This document shows positions 35,801 through 47,800 of a stretch of DNA of 64,000 nucleotides, one piece after another (the first letter of the stretch is position 1; each line of letters opens with the position of its first letter). A program made the translations under genes and the position numbers. Below the pieces are notes generated by a model. It did not search any database. It was given only the letters and a program-made list of their open reading frames with translations, and was not told the origin of the DNA. The stretch comes from Sipunculus nudus. Lineage: Eukaryota > Annelida > Sipuncula > Golfingiida > Sipunculidae. The stretch is from contig CM049315.1 in the NCBI GenBank assembly GCA_026874595.1, positions 65,033,389 to 65,097,388 of the forward strand, in the 5' to 3' direction.

Positions 35801-38800
35801 AGTATGTTGTTGTTGAGTGATCACACGGGGAAAAAAGTGTCACTGACGGATGGAAGAAAGTATGAACGACAAAAGAAAGGATGGACTGACAATTTGATCA
35901 CTATAGGGCTCTGCTTGTCTTGCGGGGCCCTAATTATTACAGATGCATACTGAATGCAAAATAATAAAACAGATACATCTCACAGATGGTAAAATCTTAA
36001 ATTATGTTGAGTATGGATACCTATTATTTATAATCCATGTACAGTTTGGTTTATACAGCCACAGGGAGCTGAATAGCTGTGGTTGTTAGCCTGGTATGAT
36101 GACTAATTTAAATCATGTCTAAATTTTTTAAAAGCATTCAAAAACATTCTTGTCAGTTTTAACCATGGATAACCTGAAATCTAAATGTCTATTGGCATGA
36201 TGAAACAGATGCTGATAAACTGGTGCCAGGCTAGATGTATTTGCTTCACACAGCTAACATATATGGTAAAATGACTATATTCAATCTCCACAATCCTGCC
36301 AAAAAATAATTCATGTGGAAACATTAAAGATAATTATTATAAGAATTATCCTGGGGATTATTCTTGTAAAATATTAAACAAATAAGCTTTAGTGGTGTCA
36401 GTCGAAAATGTTTTGCAGGTTTATAACTCATACAGGAAGATACAGCAAACTGGCTTAGTTCTGCTTCCTGTAACTCAACCATGAAACACTAAACCAGAAC
36501 TATTTGAACAAACTTGAATTATCAACATCTGAGGATAATTAATGTGTTTGATTTGAGAATTTGGCCCAGTGGTTTTTGAGAAGAAGATCTTTGTAGCCAA
36601 TGAGCTTAAATAGGCTGTTATGTCATATGACTAAATTCAGCTTCCCATAACTCAGCCAAATGTCACTAAACAGGGACCATTTGAACAAACTTCAGAAAGC
36701 ACTACCCTAGGATCATTTCAGTGCGATATTAAACAATTTGGCCATAGAGGTTTCAGAGAAGTTCTTTGTAACCCTCAGTATGATACTGGCACTGATGACC
36801 CCCATACAAAAAAGGCTGATGCAGGTGGCACCACAAATACCTCTATTTCAGATAGGACTCATGTGACCATCATTGGCATAAAATATAATGATGAAAGCTC
36901 TAGCTGTTTCTGAGACTGAAATTTTAGTAGGATTTTTTAGACAGATGACTACGTTCAACTTCCTGTAAATCAGCAAAAAAATACCAAACTAGAACCATTC
37001 AAACAAACTTGAGAGAGAACGTTTCCAGGATTATTTCTTTGAAATATTGAACAATTTGGGTGGATGGTTTCAGAGAAGATTTTTAAAGGTTTTTAAGCTT
37101 TTTCCCTATAAAATCTAAGTAAATGCAGATAGCCAAAAAATAAACAAAATCCCATAGTTTTTTAGATGACTGATTTTTGCATAAAGTTTGGTGATGCTAG
37201 CTCCTGCCATTTTTGATAATAGTAAGGGTTAGGGTACAGACGACGCATGACAGACGACAATGATGCACCATCCCATAAGCTCACAGGTTTGCTAATAATT
37301 CTGGGGGGTTCTTCTGAGCCCCATAGCTCTAAAGGATATTGGTAACAGAGACATAATTTCAGGTTTCCAAGGAGATTTTTCATGGACCTCCCTATATGTC
37401 AAGTTGGAAGATTCTAGGTCCAGTGGTTACGATTTGTGCCCTGTTAATGGACAACTGCATCTATGAAGATCCCGAAATTAGAGAAAAAATGCTTGAAAAT
37501 AAAAAAAATCCAGGTGGCACCACCAGTCTGCAGGAACTGATGAAACATTCCACAATGAATATGCGCTCAAAGAATCAAAGTGATCAATCATTCAGATACT
37601 GAAACTTTTGTATCAAATTTTTAATTATTAAGGGGGGGGGGGGTACTTCTGAGCCCCAAAGCTCAGAAGATATGGGTAACAGAGAACTAATTTCAGGTTT
37701 CCAAGGAGATTTTCCATGGATCTCCCAGGATTTCAAGTAAGATGATTCTAGGTCCAGCAGTTACAGTTCGTGCCCAGTTAATGGACAGACACCCAGGACA
37801 GATGATGGACAAAGAGTGGTCGCTATAGCTCAGATGACTATCAGTCAGCTAAGTCAGCTCAGCTTATAATTCCAAGAAAAGGTAGGTAGGGTAAGTAAGC
37901 CACAAATGGTTACGATAGTCGAACCCTAGGGAGGCCGTTTTTGTCAGAGGGGAAACAGTGGGTTGGTCTACTGTCTTGATAGAGTGATGGCTGGAATGTC
38001 TTACAACAGCACCAACCTTTTCAAATTTCCACCTGGGATGAGAGGCTTCTATGGTGTATTCTCCGGGCAGAACCCTCTCTAATGTGAAACCTCCTTTGTT
38101 CTGTGTGACCGTCTCCTTGACAACCTCACCAGATCCCTTCTTTTTTAAGGTCAAGGTCACCCCATTTGGACCTTCATCTGATCCTCTGCTTACAACCTAA
38201 ATAAAAGAAATATTGAGCATGTGATAAAATATCAATACATACATACATAACTATAAAATTCTAACCCAAAAGTGTTTAAAAGGACTGTCTGTTAACTTTG
38301 ACACACAAAGGTTCAACACAAGCATGTTTTAATGGGTTATAATTCAACTAAACTCTGCGAGGAGTTATAAATAGCCTATGAATCCTATTCAAGCAGGGTA
38401 CTGACTCATGCAAGTCTGACAAATCATGTTTTACTGTACTTTGTAAATCATTTGAACGGACTGTTGAAATGCCTAAGTCCATTGGTTCAATAATGATATA
38501 AATTACAAGATCTTCATCATGACAGATAAAAATTCATGTTTGAGATCTCAGTGACAATATAATACAAGATAATACAGAAAATTCTCAAATCAGCTGAATG
38601 TTTCTGGGATTATTTCCGTTAAATTTTAAATGATTTGGCTCAAGAAATTGGGAGAAGAATTTTTTTTTAGCTTTTCCCTGTCTAATCTATGTCAATGCAG
38701 ACAGCCAAGAAATAAGCTCAATCTGACATTTTTTTTCAGATGTCTGATCTTTGCATAAAATTCAGTGATGCTAGTTCCTGCCATTTTTTTAATAGTATGG

Positions 38801-41800
38801 CAGGGTTAATGTACAGACAATGGCCAAAGGACCACAGACCCTGCCACACCATTGCTAAAAATGGACCAACAGAGGGGTAGACAAAGTCAATGACTTTATT
38901 TCCCACTCTACTGAGGCAAGAAAGTGATGAAGAAAAGTTTGCATTAGATCCTCATTTTTTTATATTAATTTTTTCCATGTTTAAAAATTGTATGCATTTG
39001 CAAAGTAACATATATATCTGAATATACAAGTTGCTTTCAAATTTCAGACTTTCATAGCTTAGATCTAAATACATGCAGCATATGAAATTAATTCAACAGT
39101 GCTTATGGGAAAAAAGCTGATCCATAATTATTAAATGTTTAATGAATAACAGAGAGGTGGACAGACTGAGATTATCACTTTACATCCCAATCTGCTGAGG
39201 CAAAAATATGATATATGTTTCAATTAGATACTAATTTGTTTATTGTAACAATTTATAAAATAAACAATTTTTTTTTCAGTTTTATTAATTTGGGACAGTT
39301 GCATAAAAATATGATCCCCAGTGCACTGAAAATTTTTGGATTTAAGAAAAGGGGTGTCTACTGTGACATTAAAGACAGTCCACCAAGCTGTCCCCGGAAT
39401 TTTTATTGCCAATCATATTGTCTTGGCGGTGGTTTGCTATTGTACTCCGCTTCCCCGCTTCCCCGCTTATTTTGACAACTTATCAAGCCTCGCTGGGCAA
39501 ACTACCCTGTCAGATGTGGTGTGCCCTCGTGAGAACAAATCCTCTGATGAACTGACATACTGATTGTGATTTTATGAATTTTTAGAACCAATGGAAGTCG
39601 ATATTTATATTCTGCATATTCATAAATTAAAAGAATTAAAACTTCTTGGTAAGTCGTTCGTTCAGATGGAACCCCAATTTGACTGACGTGCCTGGGATCG
39701 AGGCCACAGTTAGACTGGGCTCAAGCTCATATAATATTGCTCAGCTGACCATGACTCATCACTATGCTGGGGGATAACTAGATTAACTCTGTAGCACGAT
39801 TCTTTATTATATCTAAACATGACATTCAAATGAACAATCAAATAAGATTAACAAAAAATAATGACCTTTACCTACGACTTTAGCGAGATAATATTAGAGA
39901 GGGCAAGTCCACATATACTGGTGTAAGTTAAGAACAGTTTTAAACAGTGACTTGTAAGTCCGACACTGATGATATCTTGGTTTGTTTGATCCCCCAGATG
40001 GAACTGAATATCTTTCCTCACAATAATATTTTTTTTTTATTTATGGGCAAAATAATGTTTTCTTTGGGTTTAATTATTCAGTAGCATTTTCTAGCATGGA
40101 CGGTGAAAGTTGGCCAACACAATAAGTAAAACTGTACACTTTTAATGGACTATATCAAAGGTGCAGGAATCTCTCACGTTCAAATATTTCTAGAAGTATC
40201 ATTATTTAAGCTATGTGACAGTAATATAATATGTGCATAAAATAACCATGGGAATGTATGAATACCTGTCAGTTACAGAATAAGACAGAAAGTGTAATTT
40301 TTTTAAAAATCCATTTTAAAACTAGACATCCCCAGACAAGCCCCCCCCCTTTCAGAATAGGCCCCCATTTTAGCAGCATATACTGACACTTGGCAAGCAA
40401 TTATTGTTTCTTCCATCTATCAATCCACAATCTTTTTGAAGATGTTGGTCCTGTGACCTTGACCTTTTGGCACATCACAAGGCTATCCAAGATCTTCTGT
40501 CACCTTGATTTTGGGACCGATGAAATGTCTGAGATGAAATGTTTGGCTGAAAATGCATCCACATCTTTTTAAAGATGTGTCCTGTGACCTTGACCTTTGA
40601 CCTCATGATCCAAAAATCAATTTGGGTCTTGCTTTTCCAATGGGACATATACAAGTCAAGTTTGAAATCCATACATCAATAAAAGCAGGAATTATCATCC
40701 AGAAACTAATTTTTGGACAGATGGCTCCTGTGACCTTTACCTTTGAACTTGTGACCTTAAAATTGATAGGGGTCTTCCACTCTTGGCAGGTGAACTATAT
40801 GTGCAAGATGAAAGATCTGAGATGAATTGTTTGGCTGAAAATACATCCACAATCTTTTTAAAGATGTGTCCTGTAACCTTGACCTTTAACCTCATGACCC
40901 CAAAATCAATTTGGGTCTTGCTTTTCCAATGGGACATATAAAAGTCAAGTTTGAAATCCATACATTAATAAAAGCAGGAATTATCATCCAGAAACTAATT
41001 TTTGGACAGATGGCTCCTGTGACCTTCACCTTTGACCTCAAAATTGATAGGGGTCTTCCTCTATTGGCAGATGAACTATATGTGCAAGACAAAAGGTCTG
41101 AGATGAAATGTTTGGCTGAAAATGCATCAACAATATTTTTAAAGATGTGTCCTGTGACCTTGACCTTTGACCTCATGACCTCAAAATCAATTGGAGTCTC
41201 GCTTTTTCAATGGGACATATATAAGTCAAATTTGAAATCAATACATCAATAAAAGCAGGAATTATCATCAAAAAACTAATTTTTTGACAGATAGCTCCTG
41301 TGGCCTTGACCTTTGACCTTGTGACCCCAAAATTGATATGGATCATCCACTAATGCCAAGTGAGCTATATATTCAAGATGGAAGACCTGGGATGAAAGTT
41401 TGGCTTAAAATCCATCCACAGTATCTTTTAAGATGAGAGTCCAGTGACCTTGACCTTTGACCTCATGACCCTTGAACCTATAGGGTTCTTACTTTAGTGG
41501 TGGGTCATACATAAGTCACCTTTGAAATCCATATGGCTATCAACACTGGAGATATCTCTATCTCATGTGCATAATATGAAAGAAATCTGTCCATTAGTTT
41601 TTTACTTATAATGCTAACAGAACTGTCAAGTGGCAATTATGGGGGTATTAAAAGGCGTAAAAACAAGAAAAGGATAATAGGTGGCGCCACCAGTTTCCAG
41701 TATATCACAAGGCTATCCAAGATCTTCGGTCACCTTGATTTTTGGACCAGTCCAGGCAAGCTTACTTGAGATATTTAAGAATTTGTGTTATTTTCAGCAA

Positions 41801-44800
41801 ACATGGACCTATTCAAGGTCAAGGTCACTCTCCTAGCATAGGTCATGACCCCATTTTAAATAGGCTTCGTCCCCTTACCTATATCTATACAAATGTGAAG
41901 TTTGAAAAAGATCATTGAAATATTTTTTTTAGTTATCCCGCTCACAAGGTTTTTCTGCGGCGGCGGCGGGACCGTCGTGAAACCATAGTATCCTGACTTT
42001 GTCTGGGGATACAATGAGCATAAACTAAATCTGATAAGTATATATTTTACTGTGTAATACAAGAAAATTGTGGCCTGAACCATTTATATAATGCAATAAA
42101 GAAAAAAAACATTAACAAGCCTCATTTTGGAGTTTTTATTTTCAAATTTTAGATTTTAACAGATTAAATGCTTATGTGTTCATGCTGTGAAAATTAAATC
42201 CACAGTTCTTATAGGAAACAAGTGAGCCAGGGGTCATGATGCTCAGCTTTCTAGAAAGACCTTCACATTTTAAGTAATTTTATCATCTGAATGCCAAATT
42301 TTGTATGTGCTATCCAAAATTCAACAGAAAACATAGCTCAAAGTATAGGGGTAGCAGAGACTTAAGTTCAGGTTTCCAAGTAGATTTTTCATGTACCTTC
42401 CTCGATTTCAAGTATGAAGATTCTAGGTGCAATGGTTGCAATTTGTGCCCTGTTAATGGATGACCACATCTTTGAAGGTCTCCAAATAAAAATTCAGAGA
42501 AAATGAGTAAAAATTCGAAAAATCCAGGTGGTGCCAACAGTCTACAGGAACGGAAGAAACACTCCACGATGAATATGCATGCAAAGAATCATGGTGATCA
42601 AAGCATTGGTTGTTCAGATACTGGAACTTTTGTATCAAACTGTAAATTATTCTGGGGGGTACTTCTGAGCCCAATAGCTCTGAGGATATGGGAAGCTGAG
42701 CTGAGACCTATTTTCAGGTTATCAAGGAGAAAATTTTCATGGACCTCCCTGGTTGCCAAGTTAGAAGATTCTAGGTCCAGTGGTTACGATTTATGCCTGG
42801 TTAACAGAAAGATGGACAGACCGACGGACAAAGACTGATGACTATAGCTCAGATGACTTTCAGTCAGTTGAGCTAAAAAATGTGCTGTGGCCAAAGTTCC
42901 AATGTGGTCATGAGGATTATTTTGATTTATTTACACTAATTACAGGTGACGTTCTACACAAAACAGCACAGTTTGAAGTACCAGACAGAATGTGTGCTTA
43001 ACAAGGGTTACCACATGATCCCAATAATTGAGCACACAGATGCCACCTGTAATGATAATCGTAAATTACTTGATATGGCCATGGCAGCAATAGGGTAGCT
43101 GGACATAGGGTGAACAGAGTAACAGTATAGGGGTTGCTTTTACTTGGTGCATATTTATGTAAAATCAGAATCTAACAAAATTATAGGGTCCTACGCAGGT
43201 CTAAGGTGCTTGTTCCTAGCCCAAAACCCTACAGCACAGAGACTCATTTAAGACTTTAATTACATCTCCTCTTGCTGTTTGACTGTTATGTGTTTAAATT
43301 CTGACAAACACAATAATTACCTTGCCAATTACCCCAAATCCTGTGAACTGGAAGTTGATATCTTCTCCAAGACTACATGGATCTGTGGTGCCATCTATGT
43401 GTAGTGCTATACTCTCTGGTTCTGGAGGAAGAGAAGAAATGTTTTATATCGAAGTAGAAGTAGTTTAATTAAAGCTAAATTTATTTTTGATTCAAGAGCA
43501 AGAAAAAAGAATTTACAGGAGAAGACTAATCATAGAAAAATTACAAGAGCTATGATGGCAAATGCGAATAAAGATACAAACAAATATAGCAAGGTGCCTT
43601 TATTGTTCACAGGACAAACTCCAATCCAACGGAATTGTCAGTCCTACAAGGACAAAGTCTGATCAGCACATTGGCAAATCTGCTAGGACAAACTCTAAAG
43701 TATAATCAACAAAAAGACCACAAGTTATTAAGTTCCAATCAGACTTTATACAAGTAGGATCAGCAATTCTACTGGGACAAACTCAGATGGAAAGTCTCTA
43801 CTATGACAAACTCAGATCATAAGTCTCTACTACGACAAACTCAGATCATAAGTCTCTAATAAGTCAAACTCAGATCATTAGTCTCTACTATGGCAAACTC
43901 AGATCATAAGTCTCTACTAAGTCAAACTCAGATCATTAGTCTCTACTTAGACAAACTCAGATCATAAGTCTGTAATAAGACAAACTCAGATCATAAGTCT
44001 GTAATAAGACAAACTCGGATCATACGTCTCTACTAAGAAAAACTCAGACCATAAGTATCTTCTAAGACAAACTCAGATCATAAGTTTGTAATAAGACAAA
44101 CTCAGATCATAAGTCTCTACTAAGACAAACTCAGATCATAAGTTTCTACTAAGACAAACTCAGATCATAAGTCTCTATTATGACAAACTCAGATCATAAC
44201 TCTCTTTTAAGACATACTCAGATCATAAGTCGCTACTAAGACAAACTCAGATCATAAGTCTGTAATAAGACAAACTCAGATCATAAGTCTCTATTATGAC
44301 AAACTCAGATCATAAGTCTCTTCTAAGACATACTCAGATCATAAGTCTCTTCTAAGACAAACTCAGATCATAAGTTTGTAATAAGACAAACTCAGATCAT
44401 AAGTCTTTACTAAGACAAACTCAGATCATAAGTCTCTTCTAAGACATACTCAGATCATAAGTCTCTTCTAAGACAAACTCAGATCATGAGTTTGTAATAA
44501 GACAAACTCAGATCATAAGTCTCTACTAAGACAAACTCAGATCATAAGTCTCTTCTAAGACAAACTCAGATCATAAGTCTCTTCTAAGACAAACTCAGAT
44601 CATAAGTTTGTAATAAGACAAACTCAGATCATAAGTCTCTTCTAAGACATACTCAGATCATAAGTCTCTTCTAAGACATACTCAGATCATAAGTCTCTTC
44701 TAAGACAAACTCAGATCATAAGTTTGTAATAAGACAAACTCAGATCATAAGTCTCTACTAAGACAAACTCAGATCATAAGTCTCTACTAAGACAAACTCA

Positions 44801-47800
44801 GATCATAAGTCTCTATTATGACAAACTCAGATCATAACTCTCTTTTAAGACATACTCAGATCATAAGTCGCTACTAAGACAAACTCAGATCATAAGTCTG
44901 TAATAAGACAAACTCAAATCATAAGTCTCTATTATGACAAACTCAGATCATAAGTCTCTTCTAAGACATACTCAGATCATAAGTCTCTTCTAAGACAAAC
45001 TCAGATCATAAGTTTGTAATAAGACAAACTTAGATCATAAGTCTTTACTAAGACAAACTCAGATCATAAGTGTCTTCTAAGACATACTCAGATCATAAGT
45101 CTTTACTAAGACAAACTCAGATCATAAGTCTCTACTAAGACAAACTCAGATCATAAGTCTCTATTATGACAAACTCAGATCATAAGTCTCTACTAAGACA
45201 TACTCAGATCATAGTCCCTACTAAGACAAACTCAGATCATAAGTCTTTACTAAGACAAACTCAGATCATAAGTCTCTACTAAGACAAACTCAGATCATAA
45301 GTCTTTACTATGACAAACTCAGATCATTAGTCTCTACTATGACAACCTCAGATTATAAGTGTCTCCTTTGACAACCTCAGATCATAAGTCTCTACTATGA
45401 CAACCTCAGATCATAAGTGTCTACTATGACAACCTCAGATCATAGTCTCTAGATCATAGTCTTTACTAAGACAAACTGTGATCAACAATGAGACCATAAC
45501 TTATTAAGTTGAAAGATCTTGATGTGTTTTATAAAATAAATAAAATATGCTTTTAAAATTTATTAAGGAGTAATTATTTAACTTCATTAATCATACTGAT
45601 ATAAAAAATAAATTCCACAAAATGTTATTTTTACCTGATATATATTACAGTGATATAAAATTATCATAAACATGGGATAAAATAAAACAATAATTTATTA
45701 TTGTTCAAATTTTACATAAAAAAATAAAAAACACATTAAAAATATTGTTCAAAATCATGCAGGAAATGCATGGATGAGAGTCTACAACAATCATTATAAG
45801 TGTGAAACCCAGTGACAACCTGAGCTAAAATAGGTTTGTGTATTGAGCTTATACTAATGATAGACTTGGTTTTTTTTTATAAATATAAATAACTGAGTTT
45901 GTAGAATCATGGTGTGAATAACATGGAAAGTGTTTGATGTTTGGAGATCTCAAGACCTGCGTTTCTTGTGCTTGGTGAGTGAACACAGCTAGGCAGAGTT
46001 TATATTCTATCATTCCCATTTTGTCCTAGTAGAAACTCAATTGAGGTTACCGGCAGTCCTAGTAGAGACTATGATCAGAGTTTGTCCTGGAAGAATTGCC
46101 AATCCTACCAGAAGAAAGTCTGATCAGAGTTTCACCAAGCATGAAGTTTGTTTTTTGTTTGAATTATTTATTGATACAGTATATAGTAAAATACATTCAA
46201 GTGGTATCCTACGTTTGACTATATATAGATAAACATGAATCAATGGATTGAGCACAAGCTACTTAAAACTTATGAGACTCGCTCCTGATTTCCAAGATGA
46301 TTATTTTCTGGTGGAAAAAAGGGGTGCAATTTTATAAAGTTAATGACTTTGAAATATAGAAAGGTCTGGAAAACATAATGACTATGTTAATAGAATTAGC
46401 GTGATGATGAGATTGTAAGGTGCTAGTTGAGAGGAGAGAGAGTTTTGGTGGACATGGGATGAGTTTGTCAAAAAGGCATTTTCTTTTAAGTTAAAATCTG
46501 TTTGAATTTTCAATAAAATTTGCCACTGCTTCAAATATTTCCTTGTTTGATTTGTCATCTATTTTTGAGTCACCAAAGAGCAGAACTTGTAATGAGGTAT
46601 GGTTTGGTAAGTAAGAGTTATAGAGGTGGCACTGCAGTAGGTTTAGGCAGGGAACTTCTGATGGATGGCCTCACTGACATTTTTGTGTTGTCAATATGTC
46701 TTATGTACATGTGATATTTGAATTTGCTACATTTCATTCTCTAGCGTGCATGAATTAATTGAGATATTCTTGTTCCCGAGTTATAGTAACTAGGTGTTTT
46801 AGTTCTGATGACTAATTTTTTAGACCACATTTCTTAGACCACTGGTAACTCTTTTCTAGGTCAGCATTGAGTAACTTGTCTGTGCTGAAAGGATCTTCTA
46901 TGGCTAGGTACAGCATTGTGTTGTCAGCAAAGAGGAGGATAATATTACTTGTGAGTTCTTCTCCTGTGTCATCAATAAAGACCAAAAAGTGCAGGTGTCG
47001 AAGGGTCAATCCTTTAGGTTCCCCTGCTGTAGGAATTTCCAGTTTGAAGGGACATTTTCTATAATTACTCTTTGTTGCCTATTTGTCAGGTGGTGATAAA
47101 GCCTTTTATGTAGTTACCGGTATCCTTTTATTCCTGCTGGGAGCAACTTACTGAGTTGTCCATCAGTCCAGACTTTATCAAAAGCTTTGCTTATGTCTGG
47201 AAATACGCTCTTTACACAGCACTTTACTTATAGGCCTACTACCTATATCGTAAGCACTGTTTGTTTTGACCTCTTATCCTGAATCTCTATACCAGAAGGG
47301 AGCACTGTTTTTTGGTCCAATCAGATGAGCTGGAAGACAAAACAGTTTACCAGCCAAGCGAAGAATACACAGAGCTAATGTTGTTTATTTTGTTTTGAGT
47401 GACAGCTCATCGCCCTGGCAACCGTTTGGACATGCCACTGGCTCAGAGAGAATGGCCCCACATGTGGTTTCTGATGCCTGTTGAGTGTTTGATGACTGGC
47501 ATTTGGTTGGCTGCTAGTCACATCAGCAGTTTTTTCAGCAGACAGGCCCATGTGCACCACCTGGTGTTTCAGTGCATAAAATTTGTTATTCAATGTTCTT
47601 GGTGTTAAGGTAACATAGTTACAATTGTAGTCTGATCTGACTTTGTCCTAGTAGAAACAATGGTTCTCCTGCATCAAGTTTGTCCGGTGACATATAAATA
47701 ATATTAATGACATGTTTTTACATGTATATCTTAAAGTGCTCCAAAATAATAATGACACAATACAACGATTGACCTTATGAAATATTACAGAAATTATATG

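Larger units (their letters stand above)
32431..37270 (+). repeat. Paralogous 2-kb segment, copy 2 (interrupted)
   Basis: It is homologous to 12344-14440 on both sides of the 32908-35933 insertion. Left side: aaggtccctacttgaagtaa, aacagacttgcatagactt, tggaatatatgaaaac. Right side from 35934: ttattacagatgcatactga, gataacctgaaatctaaatg, ggttttgagaagaag, cccataagctcacagg. The two copies diverge by point changes and small indels throughout, so they are not a recent duplication. Confidence 0.8.

Noticed and set aside
37864-38016. Extension of the NOMO exon past 38017 as coding sequence
   Set aside because: The frame is open but NOMO similarity ends at the GTTGGT donor and resumes in phase in the 23863-23940 exon.
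40390-41252. Overlapping 60-113-codon open frames on both strands
   Set aside because: They lie in the GACCTTTGACC tandem repeat, repeat with it on both strands and match no domain.
43770-45485. Regular short repeats resembling a CRISPR array
   Set aside because: The units are contiguous 29-bp repeats with no unique spacers, inside an intron of a eukaryotic gene. The same holds for the 40-, 61- and 138-bp arrays.
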